From positions 1 to 54,461 of the forward strand of contig NZ_BOOR01000068.1 of assembly GCF_016863335.1 (NCBI RefSeq): DNA of 54,461 nucleotides. Reading direction: 5' to 3'. Source of the stretch: Planotetraspora thailandica. GTDB taxonomy: Bacteria; Actinomycetota; Actinomycetes; Streptosporangiales; Streptosporangiaceae. Of the stretch, positions 24,154 to 32,636 are shown piece by piece (position 1 is the stretch's first letter; each line of letters opens with the position of its first letter). Below the pieces are notes generated by a model. The model was given only the letters and a program-made list of their open reading frames with translations, was not told the DNA's origin and did no database searches. A program made the position numbers and the translations under genes.

Positions 24154-25539
24154 TCAGGCCAGGCCGTTCCGTTCGATGACCCCCCGATACCAGAGCGCGC
24201 TGTCCTTCGGCAGCCGCTGCTGGGTGCCGAAGTCGACCCGCACGAGGCCGAACCTCCGGTGGTACCCGTCGTGCCACTCGAAGTTGTCCAGCAACGACCA
24301 CACGAGGTAGCCGCGGAGGTCGGCGCCCGCCTCGATCGCGGCGTGCGCGGCGCGCAGGTGCCCGTCGAGGTAGGCCACCCGGTCGCTGTCGTGCACCCGG
24401 TCGCCGGCGACGACGTCGTCGAAGGCGGCGCCGTTCTCGGTGACGACCAGGCCCACCTCGGGGTAGTCCCGCGAGAGCCGTACGAGCAGGGACGTCAGGC
24501 CGTCGGGGCTGATCGGCCATCCCATCGCGGTGGTGGGCTCGTCGGACCCGATGAAGCCGATGCCCTCGCTGCCCGGCCAGGCCGGGTCGGCCGGCTCACC
24601 CGGCTTCGCGATGACGTACGTGGGGTTGTAGTAGTTGATGCCCAGCAGCTCGATCGGCTGGTGGATGAGGTCGAGATCGCCATCGTGAATGTGGCCCAGC
24701 CCGGCCCTGCGCTCGACGATCTCCAGCAGCTCCGCGGGGTACGTGCCGCGCAGCGCCGGGTCGAGGAACTGCCGGTTGAGCAGGATGTCGGCCCGGTGCG
24801 CCGCCTCGGCGTCGGCCTCCCCGGCCCCCTGCGCGACGATCGGCGACATGTTGAGGGTGAGCGCGATCTCCTCCACACCGGCCGAGCGCAGCGCCGCGGT
24901 GGACAGGCCGTGGGCGAGCAGCAGGTGGTGGGCGGCGCGCAGCGCGTCCGCCGCGTCGGTACGGCCGGGCGCGTGCACGCCGTTGCCGTATCCGAGGAAG
25001 GCCGAGACCCACGGCTCGTTCAGGGTCGTCCACGTCTTCACCCGGTCGCCCAGCCGGGCGTGTACGGCGAGGGCGTAGTCGGCGAAGCGGTGGGCGGTGT
25101 CCCTGACGGGCCAGCCCCCGTGGTCCTCCAGGGCCTGCGGGAGATCCCAGTGGTAGAGGGTGACGTAGGGCGTGATCCCGGCATCCAGCAGCCGGTCGAC
25201 GAGCCGGTCGTAGAAGTCCAGGCCGCGCGTGTTGGTCGGCCCGGAGCCGTCGGGTTGCACCCGCGGCCAGGCCACCGAGAAGCGGTAAACCCCCAGGCCG
25301 AGGTCGGCCATGAGCCGCACGTCGTCGGCATAGCGGTGGTAGTGGTCGCACGCCACGTCGCCGGTGTGCCCCGTGGCCACCCGGCCAGGGGTATGCGAGA
25401 AGGTGTCCCAGATCGACGGCCCCCTGCCGTCGTCCCGGGCCGCGCCCTCGATCTGATAGGACGCCGTCGCGGCGCCCCATTGGAAACCGTCAGGGAAGAC
25501 CAGCGCCTGCCCCCGAGTCTTGACGGTGGTGATGGTCAT
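24154..25539 (-). CDS. GH1 beta-glucosidase
   Basis: A 461-residue family 1 glycoside hydrolase. The N-terminal signature FPDGFQWGAATASYQIEGA, the acid/base Glu in TLNEPWVSAFLGY, the nucleophile Glu in VVTENGAAF and the sugar-binding LLDNFEWHDGYHRRFGLVRV are all present. No signal peptide, so it cleaves imported beta-gluco-oligosaccharides in the cytoplasm. ATG 25539 overlaps the permease stop by 4 nt. It completes the importer-hydrolase unit. Confidence 0.94.
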   Translation of the reverse strand: MTITTVKTRGQALVFPDGFQWGAATASYQIEGAARDDGRGPSIWDTFSHTPGRVATGHTGDVACDHYHRYADDVRLMADLGLGVYRFSVAWPRVQPDGSGPTNTRGLDFYDRLVDRLLDAGITPYVTLYHWDLPQALEDHGGWPVRDTAHRFADYALAVHARLGDRVKTWTTLNEPWVSAFLGYGNGVHAPGRTDAADALRAAHHLLLAHGLSTAALRSAGVEEIALTLNMSPIVAQGAGEADAEAAHRADILLNRQFLDPALRGTYPAELLEIVERRAGLGHIHDGDLDLIHQPIELLGINYYNPTYVIAKPGEPADPAWPGSEGIGFIGSDEPTTAMGWPISPDGLTSLLVRLSRDYPEVGLVVTENGAAFDDVVAGDRVHDSDRVAYLDGHLRAAHAAIEAGADLRGYLVWSLLDNFEWHDGYHRRFGLVRVDFGTQQRLPKDSALWYRGVIERNGLA

Positions 25540-26369
25540 CCCTTGACAGCTCCTTGCATGATTCCTCCGATGATCTGCTTGCCGAGCAGGGCGAAAACGA
25601 TCACGAGCGGCAACGTGCCGAGCGTCGTCCCGGTCAGGCTGAGCGCGTAGTCGCTGACGTATCCCGCGGCCAGCGAGGACAGGGCCACCTGAACGGTGGG
25701 GTTCTCCGGAGTGAGCACGACCAGCGGCCAGAAGTAGTCGTTCCAGGCCGACATGAACGTCAGCATGCCCAGCACCGCGGCCGCCGGGCGCGCCACCGGC
25801 AGCACCACGTGCCAGAACAGGCCCCAGGTGGTGCACCCGTCGACCCGCCCGGCTTCGAGCAGTTCGGTCGGCAGCGCCCGGGACAGGTACTGCGTCATGA
25901 AGAAGACACCGAAGGCGTTGACCAGGGCGGGAACGATGAGGGCGTACATCGAGCCCGTCCACTCCAGCTTCACCATGATCAGGTAGAGCGGGATGATGCC
26001 GAGCTGCGTCGGCACCATCATGGTGGCCACCGTGATCAGCAGCAGTGCGTTGCGGCCGCGGAAGCGCAACTTCGCGAAGGCGAACCCGGCCAGCGTGGAG
26101 AAGAACATGACCGAGATCGCGATCGAGCCCGCCACCAGGATCGAGTTGAGCAGGGCCAGCGCGAACGGGACGGTGGTGAAGACGTTCTCCACGTTCGTGA
26201 AGAAGTTGCCTCCGGGGAACAGCGGCGGCGGCACGTCGGCCAGCGCCGAGTTGTCGCGGGAGGCGACGACCACGCTGTAGTACAACGGCAGCGCCGAGAA
26301 GAACACCACGGCGATCAGCGTGAGATAGGTGAGAGTACGGGTCTTGCTTGCACCCAACCGAGGAATCAC
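25536..26369 (-). CDS. Carbohydrate ABC transporter permease (CebG-like)
   Basis: A 277-residue CUT1 permease with six predicted spans (LTYLTLIAVVFFSALPLYYSVVVAS first). The coupling loop is LLEAGRVDGCTTWGLFWHVVLPVARPA. GTG 26369 overlaps the upstream permease stop by 4 nt (GTGA). Partner of the CebF-like permease in oligosaccharide import; no local ATPase gene. Confidence 0.92.
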   Translation of the reverse strand: MIPRLGASKTRTLTYLTLIAVVFFSALPLYYSVVVASRDNSALADVPPPLFPGGNFFTNVENVFTTVPFALALLNSILVAGSIAISVMFFSTLAGFAFAKLRFRGRNALLLITVATMMVPTQLGIIPLYLIMVKLEWTGSMYALIVPALVNAFGVFFMTQYLSRALPTELLEAGRVDGCTTWGLFWHVVLPVARPAAAVLGMLTFMSAWNDYFWPLVVLTPENPTVQVALSSLAAGYVSDYALSLTGTTLGTLPLVIVFALLGKQIIGGIMQGAVKG

Positions 26370-27325
26370 GTGATGTTCCCTCCCGAGCGGCGGGTGAGCA
26401 GGTAGTTGACGCCAGCGATGATCACGATGAAGACGAACATCATCCAGGAGATCGCCGAGGCGTAGCCGAAGTCCAGCTTCGTGAAGTTCTCGTAGATGAA
26501 CAGCGCGAGAGTCTGGTACTGGCGGTCGGGTCCGCCGGTGGGGCTGTAGGTGCCGAACAACAGCGGTTCGGCGACGACCTGCATCGCCCCGATGGTCGAG
26601 GTGATGACGACGAAGACGATCGTCGGCTTGATCATCGGGATGGTGATCTTCCTGAGCTGCTTGAACCCGGAGGCGCCGTCGATGGTGGCGGCCTCGTAGA
26701 GCTCGCGCGGCACTGCCTGCATGGCCGCCAGGAAGAGCAGCGCGTTGTACCCGGTCCAGCGCCACATGATCATCGTGGAGATGGCGACGTGCGAGGTCGC
26801 CGTGCCGGCGTTCCAGTCGATGGCGCCGACGCCGAACCACGACAACACCCAGTTGATCAGCCCGTAGTCACGGCCGAAGAGCTGGCTGAAGATGACGACG
26901 ACGGCGACGACGCTGGTGACGTTGGGCAGCAGCAGCGTGACGCGGAACAGGGTCTGGGCGCGCAGCGGGCGGTTCAGCAGGTGCGCCAGCCATATGGCCA
27001 GCAGCAGCTGCGGAACCGTCGACACCAGGCCGATGGACAGGGTGTTGAAGGTGGCGTTCCAGAAGTAGGAGTCGCCGAGGAGGAAGGTGAAGTTGTCCAG
27101 GCCGACGAACTTGTGGACGTCGGACAGCAGAGTCCATTCGTGCAGGCTCACCCAGGCCGTGTAGACCAGCGGGAACAGCCCGAAAGCGCAAAAGAGCAAC
27201 AGGAACGGGGCGACATAGGCGTACGGCGAAGCCTTGACGTCGAGCCGGTGCGCGAGCTGCCGGCTGAGTCGTTCGGACCTGTGGCGCGAAACCGCCGTGG
27301 AGCGGTCGGGGGCACGGGTGGCCAC
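26366..27325 (-). CDS. Carbohydrate ABC transporter permease (CebF-like)
   Basis: A 319-residue CUT1 permease: basic N-terminus, then YAYVAPFLLLFCAFGLFPLVYTAW and five further spans. The EAA loop reads LYEAATIDGASGFKQLRKITIPMIKP. GTG 27325 is chosen for AGAGGA 6 nt upstream; a longer frame to 27439 would run into the hairpin that follows the binding-protein gene. Spacing to the binding-protein gene is 74 nt, containing that hairpin. Confidence 0.9.
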   Translation of the reverse strand: MATRAPDRSTAVSRHRSERLSRQLAHRLDVKASPYAYVAPFLLLFCAFGLFPLVYTAWVSLHEWTLLSDVHKFVGLDNFTFLLGDSYFWNATFNTLSIGLVSTVPQLLLAIWLAHLLNRPLRAQTLFRVTLLLPNVTSVVAVVVIFSQLFGRDYGLINWVLSWFGVGAIDWNAGTATSHVAISTMIMWRWTGYNALLFLAAMQAVPRELYEAATIDGASGFKQLRKITIPMIKPTIVFVVITSTIGAMQVVAEPLLFGTYSPTGGPDRQYQTLALFIYENFTKLDFGYASAISWMMFVFIVIIAGVNYLLTRRSGGNIT

Positions 27326-27359
27326 AGCGGGTCCTCTCTTGGTTCGTGAGATCGATCTG

Positions 27360-27392
27360 GGCGGCCGGACCGGCGACGCCGGACCGGCCGCC
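27360..27392. terminator. Intra-operon hairpin between binding-protein and permease genes
   Basis: Two 15-nt arms (GGCGGCCGGACCGGC and GCCGGACCGGCCGCC, one mismatch) around a GAC loop. Such hairpins stabilise the upstream message or partly terminate transcription, giving more binding protein than permease. Confidence 0.6.
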
Positions 27393-27399
27393 TGGCGAG

Positions 27400-28692
27400 C
27401 TACTTGATCCGTTCGAGGTCCTGCAGGGCCTGCTGCCACGCCGCTTCGGGCTGCTGCTTGCCCTGTTCGACACGCTGCAGGGCGTTGCCGAACGCAGTGA
27501 GGACGTCACCGGCCTTCGGCCCGACGTACTGCGGCTTCAGCGCCTTGGCCGCATCGGTGAAGATCTTGCCGGTGGGCGCGTTGTTGAAGAACGGGTTGGT
27601 GAAGCCCGTGATCGTCGGGTCGTCGTAGAGCGCGGGGATCGACGGGAGGGCGCCGGCGTCGGTGAACAGCTTGAGCTGGTTGTCCTTGCTGGTGAGCAGG
27701 TCGATCAGCTCGGCCGCCTCCTTGGGGTGCTTGCCCTGCTTGGGCGCCATGAGGTGGGTGCCGCCCTGGTTGCCGCCACCGCCGCCGGGCACGGCCGCCA
27801 CGTCCCACTTGCCGGAGGTGGTCGGCGCCGCGTCCTTGATGCTGCCGGTCTTCCACGACGGGCAGATGATCGTGGCGAAGGAGCCCTTGGTCAGGCCGGT
27901 GTTCCACGGCGGGCTGAAGGCCAGAAGCTTGGCCGACTCCCCGGCCTGGAGCATCTGAACCGACAGGTCCCATGCCTTGCGCACGTCGGGGTTGGTCCCG
28001 GCGACGAGGTTGTTCTGCGTGTCGTAGTACCCGACCGGGGCCTGGTCGACCATGGCGCGGAAGTTCTCACCCGGCCCGTCGAACCACTTGGCGTCCTTCA
28101 CCTTGCCGACGAAGTCCGCGCCGACCTTGGAGTAGTCCTCCCACGTGGGCCAGAGCTTGGAGACCTCGTCACGGTCGGTCGGCAGGCCCGCCTTCTTGAA
28201 CAGGTCGGTGCGGTAGCACATGGCGAGGCCACCGATGTCGGTGCCCAGGCCGAGCAGCTTCGACCCGTCGGGCGACAGCCCCTGCTTCCACTTCCAGTCG
28301 AGGTAGTCGGCCTGCCGCTTGTTCAGGCCGTACTGGTTGAGGTCGTAGAACTTATCCGCCAGCGGGGTGAACGTGGCGATGTATCCGGCCTCGACCGCGA
28401 CCACGTCGGCGGCCCCCGCCCCCGTCGCGAGCTGGGTGGTGAGGTTCTTGTGGTGGTCGTTGAACTGCGCCCTGCGCTCGACGATCTCGACGTTGGGGTG
28501 GGCCTTCTTGAACTCTTCGTATATCGGCGCGAAGTGGAAGTCGCTGAACAGCGCCACGGTGAGTTTGATCTTCTCGGCCGGTGCGCCGGAAGCCGCGGGC
28601 TCGTTCGAGCCGCCGCCACAGGCCGCCACTGAGGTGGCCAACAAAACCGCGGCGAGCATCGGGGCGATGCGTCCGGGGCGAAGCTTGCCCAT
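27400..28692 (-). CDS. Oligosaccharide-binding lipoprotein (CebE-like)
   Basis: A 430-residue CUT1 binding protein. The lipoprotein signal runs to VLLATSVAACGGG, with the lipidated Cys at about residue 25. The mature part shows ALFSDFHFAPIYEEFKKAHPNVEIV and later IICPSWKTGSIKDAAPTTSGKWDV and KEAAELIDLL. ATG 28692 has an ideal AAGGAGG upstream. It is first in the operon with two permeases, GH1 and probably LacI. A palindrome of CebR type lies 34-45 nt upstream, so repression by the LacI protein is likely. Cargo is inferred to be beta-gluco-oligosaccharides. Confidence 0.9.
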   Translation of the reverse strand: MGKLRPGRIAPMLAAVLLATSVAACGGGSNEPAASGAPAEKIKLTVALFSDFHFAPIYEEFKKAHPNVEIVERRAQFNDHHKNLTTQLATGAGAADVVAVEAGYIATFTPLADKFYDLNQYGLNKRQADYLDWKWKQGLSPDGSKLLGLGTDIGGLAMCYRTDLFKKAGLPTDRDEVSKLWPTWEDYSKVGADFVGKVKDAKWFDGPGENFRAMVDQAPVGYYDTQNNLVAGTNPDVRKAWDLSVQMLQAGESAKLLAFSPPWNTGLTKGSFATIICPSWKTGSIKDAAPTTSGKWDVAAVPGGGGGNQGGTHLMAPKQGKHPKEAAELIDLLTSKDNQLKLFTDAGALPSIPALYDDPTITGFTNPFFNNAPTGKIFTDAAKALKPQYVGPKAGDVLTAFGNALQRVEQGKQQPEAAWQQALQDLERIK

Positions 28693-28725
28693 AGAACCCT
28701 CCTTGGGCCCCTTAGTGATCTTGTA

Positions 28726-28737
28726 GGGAGCGCTCTA
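28726..28737. promoter_or_regulatory. CebR-type operator 1 (upstream of binding-protein gene)
   Basis: GGGAGCGCTCTA, an exact GAGCGCTC core with one good flank. It lies between a TTGACA (minus strand, 28766-28771) and the binding-protein start, so a repressor here would block the operon. Confidence 0.7.
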
Positions 28738-28898
28738 TCGCAGAGTGGATTCCGGCGGCATTTCGTGTCAAGGGTCCCGTTGTAACAATGGTGGATACCT
28801 GCGGAACATTCGGCGGTTACGGACGAGAGAGCGGTTTCTCGGCTCCGTGTACATAAATGCAGCTCATGCTGCCCAATAGCGCCCGATTGCGAAGATCC

Positions 28899-28910
28899 GA
28901 GAGCGCTCTC
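28899..28910. promoter_or_regulatory. CebR-type operator 2 (mid divergent region)
   Basis: GAGAGCGCTCTC is a perfect 12-bp palindrome in the centre of the 359-bp divergent region. It could bridge control of both directions. Confidence 0.68.
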
Positions 28911-28971
28911 AGGATGTAACTCGCCATTGATTTGGGATGTGCGCTGAATTTCGGCCGGGTTAACTGGGTTC

Positions 28972-28998
28972 TTGACAGTTGTTATCCACAGGTAGGAC
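28972..28998 (+). promoter_or_regulatory. Candidate GH16 promoter
   Basis: TTGACA (28972-28977) and TAGGAC (28993-28998) with a short 15-nt spacer. Operator 3 lies just downstream. Between them is a lone TTATCCACA. Confidence 0.35.
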
Positions 28999-29008
28999 GC
29001 TCAGCCTC

Positions 29009-29020
29009 GGGAGCGCTCCC
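29009..29020. promoter_or_regulatory. CebR-type operator 3 (upstream of GH16 gene)
   Basis: GGGAGCGCTCCC is a perfect palindrome identical in core to the Streptomyces CebR box. It lies 31 nt before the GH16 start, in the position to block initiation or elongation. Confidence 0.75.
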
Positions 29021-29051
29021 TGAACCCCCCGGCCCCCTCCAAGGAGACCCC

Positions 29052-31217
29052 GTGAGTTCATCCCGCAGCCCGGGCATTCGCCGTCTGGGCTTACTGATCG
29101 CAACGGCGATCACCCTCATCACGACGTGCTTCGTCCTCGTTCCCGCCGCCTCCGCCGACACCCTCATCTCGCAGGGCAGAACGGTCACCGCGTCCTCGGT
29201 GGAGAACGCCACGTTCCCCGCCTCCAACGTCGTCGACGGCAGCCTGACGACCCGCTGGTCGAGCGCGTTCAGCGACCCCCAGTGGATCCAGATCGACCTC
29301 GGCTCCGTCCAGACCGTCAGCCAGGTCGTGCTCAACTGGGAGGCCGCCTACGCCAAGGCCTTCCAGATCCAGACGTCCGCCGACGGGACTAACTGGACGA
29401 CCGTCTACTCCACCACCACGGGAACCGGCGGCACCCAGACGCTCGCCGTGACCGGCAGCGGCCGCTACGTCCGCATGTACGGCACGCAGCGCGCCCTCCC
29501 CTACGGCTACTCACTGCTCGAGTTCCAGGTGTTCGGCCCCGGTGGCGGCCCGGCGGGCTGCGGCACCGACGACGCGGCCCGCGGTCGCCCCGCCACCGCC
29601 TCCTCCACCCAGAGCGCCGTCTTCCCGGCGGCCAACGCCGTGGACGGCGACGCCGGCACCCGCTGGTCCAGCGCGTTCAGCGACCCGCAGTGGCTGCAGG
29701 TCGACCTCGGCTCGTCCAAGCAGCTCTGCGGCGTTGGCCTCGTCTGGGAGGCCGCCTACGCCGGCGCATTCCAGATCCAGACCTCGCCCGACGCGGCCAC
29801 CTGGACCACGATCTACTCCACCACCACCGGCACCGGGGGCACCCAGAACCTCGACGTGAGCGGCACCGGCCGCTACGTCCGTGTCTACGGCACCCAGCGG
29901 GCCACGGCGTTCGGCTACTCGCTGTTCTCCCTGTCCGTGCGCACCGGGTCAGGCCCCACGCCGACGCCCACGCCGACCCCCACTCCCACCCCGACGCCCA
30001 CACCGGATCCCGGCGGCGACGTGCTGCTGTCGTACAACAAACCCGGCGTGGCCTCCACCACGCAGAACGACGTGAACTGCGGCAACTGCATCGCCGCCCG
30101 CGCCTTCGACCGCGACCCGGCGACGCGCTGGGCGACCAGCTCGACCACCGGCTGGGTCGACCCCGGCTGGATCTACGTCGACCTCGGCGCGACCGCGCAG
30201 ATCCACAAGGTCATCCTGCAGTGGGACCCGGCGTACGCCCGGGCCTTCCAGATCCAGACCTCGCCCGACGCGGCCAACTGGACCCCGGTCTACTCCACCA
30301 CCACCGGAACCGGGTTCAAGCAGACCCTGACCGTCAACGGCACCGGCCGCTACGTCCGCATGTACGGCACGCAGCGCGCCACGGCCTACGGATACTCCCT
30401 CTGGGAGTTCCAGGTTTGGGGAACCGGCGGCGCCCCGACGGCTCCGCCCCCGCTGCCCCCGGACCCGCGCAACCCTCCGCAGCTCGTCTGGAGCGACGAG
30501 TTCAACGGCCCGGCCGGCAGCAAGCCCGACCCGGCCAAGTGGACCACCGACACCGGCACCGGCCCGAACAACGAGCTGGAGTACTACACGAACAACAACA
30601 ACGCCTCCATGGACGGCAACGGCAGCCTCGTCATGGAGGCCCGCCGTGAGACGACCCCCGGCTCGGCCTGTCCCGGCGGCACCTGCCAGTACACCTCGCA
30701 CCGGATGAACACCGGCACCAAGTTCACCTTCACCTACGGGCGGGTGGAGGCCCGGATCAAGGTGCCCAAGGGCAACGGCTTCTGGCCCGCGTTCTGGATG
30801 ATGGGCTCCGACTTCCTGACCGGGCGGCCGTGGCCGTACAACGGCGAGGTCGACATCATGGAGATCCTCGGGAAGGACACCAAGACGGCCTACTCGACGA
30901 TCCACGCGCCCGCCTACAACGGCGGCGGCGGGATCGGCTCGCCGTACACGCTGCCGGGGAACGCGGACTTCTCCGCCGACTACCACGTGTGGGCCGCCAA
31001 CTGGGACAGCAAAGGCATCGTCTACACGCTCGACGGCCAGACGGTGTTCACGCTCAGCAAGGACCAGGTCGAGGCGACCCGCGGCCCGTGGGTCTACGAC
31101 CACCCGTTCTACCTGATCCTCAACCTGGCGGTCGGCGGCGACTGGCCCGGGCCGCCCGACGCGTCCACGCCGTTCCCGTCGCGGATGCTCGTCGACTACG
31201 TGCGCGTCTACCAGTGA
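29052..31217 (+). CDS. Secreted GH16 endo-beta-glucanase with three F5/8-type domains
   Basis: A 721-residue secreted enzyme. The signal peptide ends near VLVPAASA. Then come F5/8 type C (CBM32-like) domains at ~36-165 and ~175-297, a (PT)n linker at ~300-320, a third F5/8 domain at ~322-458 and a GH16 domain at ~475-721. The GH16 active site is GEVDIMEILG, with nucleophile E599, D601 and acid/base E604, the laminarinase pattern (extra Met). Cleavage of beta-1,3 or mixed beta-glucan outside the cell is likely. GTG 29052 is chosen for AAGGAG at 5 nt and because it begins the signal peptide; the frame stays open upstream to 28932. It diverges from the beta-oligosaccharide importer and carries operator 3. 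Confidence 0.93.
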   Translation: MSSSRSPGIRRLGLLIATAITLITTCFVLVPAASADTLISQGRTVTASSVENATFPASNVVDGSLTTRWSSAFSDPQWIQIDLGSVQTVSQVVLNWEAAYAKAFQIQTSADGTNWTTVYSTTTGTGGTQTLAVTGSGRYVRMYGTQRALPYGYSLLEFQVFGPGGGPAGCGTDDAARGRPATASSTQSAVFPAANAVDGDAGTRWSSAFSDPQWLQVDLGSSKQLCGVGLVWEAAYAGAFQIQTSPDAATWTTIYSTTTGTGGTQNLDVSGTGRYVRVYGTQRATAFGYSLFSLSVRTGSGPTPTPTPTPTPTPTPTPDPGGDVLLSYNKPGVASTTQNDVNCGNCIAARAFDRDPATRWATSSTTGWVDPGWIYVDLGATAQIHKVILQWDPAYARAFQIQTSPDAANWTPVYSTTTGTGFKQTLTVNGTGRYVRMYGTQRATAYGYSLWEFQVWGTGGAPTAPPPLPPDPRNPPQLVWSDEFNGPAGSKPDPAKWTTDTGTGPNNELEYYTNNNNASMDGNGSLVMEARRETTPGSACPGGTCQYTSHRMNTGTKFTFTYGRVEARIKVPKGNGFWPAFWMMGSDFLTGRPWPYNGEVDIMEILGKDTKTAYSTIHAPAYNGGGGIGSPYTLPGNADFSADYHVWAANWDSKGIVYTLDGQTVFTLSKDQVEATRGPWVYDHPFYLILNLAVGGDWPGPPDASTPFPSRMLVDYVRVYQ

Positions 31218-31246
31218 TCGAAAACTGAACTTCCAGTGATCCAGCC

Positions 31247-31276
31247 GGTGGCCCGAGACCCCTCCCCCGGGCCACC
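31247..31276. terminator. Hairpin between GH16 and DUF1996 genes
   Basis: Perfect 9-bp arms GGTGGCCCG and CGGGCCACC around a 12-nt loop, in the 82-nt gap. It may attenuate transcription into the DUF1996 gene or mark the end of the GH16 message. Confidence 0.5.
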
Positions 31277-31299
31277 CCACCCCCCACCTGGAGGTCACC

Positions 31300-32586
31300 A
31301 TGTCCCTGCCCGCTCATGTCCCTCGACTACGGTTGGCGGCGCTGGCCGCCGCCCTGATCGGGCTCCTCGGCGCGTCCGCCGTGTTCCTGCCGAAGGCCGA
31401 GGCCGCCGCGCCTCCGCTCTCCCAGGGGCACACGGTCACCGCTTCGTCCACCGAGAACGGCGGCACACCCGCCTCCGCCGCGGTCGACGGCAACCTCGGA
31501 ACCCGCTGGTCCAGCGCCTTCTCCGACCCCCAGTGGCTGCAGGTCGACCTGGGCGCGAGCGCCACCGTCAACCAGGTCGTGCTGAACTGGGAGGCCGCAT
31601 ACGCGAAGGCCTTCCAGATCCAGACCTCCGCCGACGGCACGAGCTGGACGACCGTCTACTCCACCACCACCGCGACCGGCGGCAACCAGACGCTGAACGT
31701 GTCCGGCACCGGCCGCTACGTCCGGCTCTCCACCACCCAGCGCGCCACGCCGTACGGCGTGTCCTTGTGGGAGTTCCAGATCTTCGGCACAGGCGGCACG
31801 CCGCCTCCGGCCGGGGGCGGCGGCCCCATCGTGCGGGTGGCGGAATTCCTGGCCGACTGCCCGTTCAGCCACCGGCTGCCCGACGACCCGATCATCTTCC
31901 CGGGCCTGCCGGGCGCGTCGCACATGCACAGCTTCTTCGGCAGCACGACGACCAACGCGAGCTCGACGCTGGCGAGCCTGCAGAACGCCAACAGCAACTG
32001 CAACCCGGCGGTCGACAAGTCCGCCTACTGGGTGCCGACGCTGTACAAGGACGACGTGCCGGTCGAGCCGGTCATCACGACGTTCTACTACCTGGGTGAG
32101 GGTGTGCGGGACGACATCATCGCCCAGACGCAGCCCATGCCGCTGGGCCTGCGGATCGTGGCCGGCAACGCGAAGGCGACCGCGCCCGACTCGACCACGA
32201 TCGCGCGCTGGTCGTGCCTGCACGCCGGCCAGGTCGACCCCGGGAAGGACTTCGTCAACTGCCCGGCGGGCACGATGCTCGAGTCGTACCTCGACTTCCC
32301 GCAATGCTGGAACGGCAGGGACCTCGACTCGGCCGACCACAAGAGCCACATGGCCTACCCGGTGGGTGGCCAGTGCCCGGCGACGCACCCGGTGCCGGTG
32401 CCGAAGCTGCGGCAGGTGCTGCGTTACCCGGTGAACGGCGACCCGTCGCACTTCCGGCTGGCGTCGGGTCCCGGGTTCACGATGCACGGCGACTTCTTCA
32501 ACGCCTGGCCCGAGGCCGAGATGGCGCGCCGCGTGAACGACTGCATCCGCCCGATCATCAAGTGCGGGGCGGACGGTCACCCCTAA
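31300..32586 (+). CDS. Secreted F5/8-type domain plus DUF1996 protein
   Basis: A 428-residue secreted protein. The signal peptide runs to about PKAEAAA, an F5/8 (CBM32-like) domain spans ~40-165, and a DUF1996 domain fills ~175-428 (RVAEFLADCPFSHRLPDDPIIFPG, GASHMHSFFGS, YWVPTLY, LDFPQCWNGRDLDSADHKSHMAYP, PSHFRLASGPGFTMHGDFFNAW). DUF1996 has conserved His, Cys and Trp residues but no established activity; it occurs in fungi and saprophytic actinobacteria. The F5/8 domain is nearly identical to those of the GH16 enzyme just upstream, so both probably bind the same glycan. ATG 31300 follows GGAGG. Confidence 0.88.
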   Translation: MSLPAHVPRLRLAALAAALIGLLGASAVFLPKAEAAAPPLSQGHTVTASSTENGGTPASAAVDGNLGTRWSSAFSDPQWLQVDLGASATVNQVVLNWEAAYAKAFQIQTSADGTSWTTVYSTTTATGGNQTLNVSGTGRYVRLSTTQRATPYGVSLWEFQIFGTGGTPPPAGGGGPIVRVAEFLADCPFSHRLPDDPIIFPGLPGASHMHSFFGSTTTNASSTLASLQNANSNCNPAVDKSAYWVPTLYKDDVPVEPVITTFYYLGEGVRDDIIAQTQPMPLGLRIVAGNAKATAPDSTTIARWSCLHAGQVDPGKDFVNCPAGTMLESYLDFPQCWNGRDLDSADHKSHMAYPVGGQCPATHPVPVPKLRQVLRYPVNGDPSHFRLASGPGFTMHGDFFNAWPEAEMARRVNDCIRPIIKCGADGHP

Positions 32587-32601
32587 AGAAAGCTCCCTGG
32601 T

Positions 32602-32627
32602 GCGGGACCGGGCGTTCCCGGCCCCGC
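32602..32627. terminator. Bidirectional terminator hairpin
   Basis: GCGGGACCGGG and CCCGGCCCCGC (one mismatch) around CGTT, between the convergent DUF1996 and HAD genes. Confidence 0.65.
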
Positions 32628-32636
32628 CCCGGGGGT

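Noticed and set aside
28982-28990. Perfect DnaA-box sequence TTATCCACA upstream of the GH16 gene
   Set aside because: It is a single box with no AT-rich unwinding region and no second box nearby, so no origin is proposed; direct DnaA control is possible but unsupported.
29945-30005. Short (CCGACGCCCA)n-like tandem sequence
   Set aside because: It encodes the Pro-Thr linker of the GH16 enzyme; it is not a CRISPR array or regulatory repeat.
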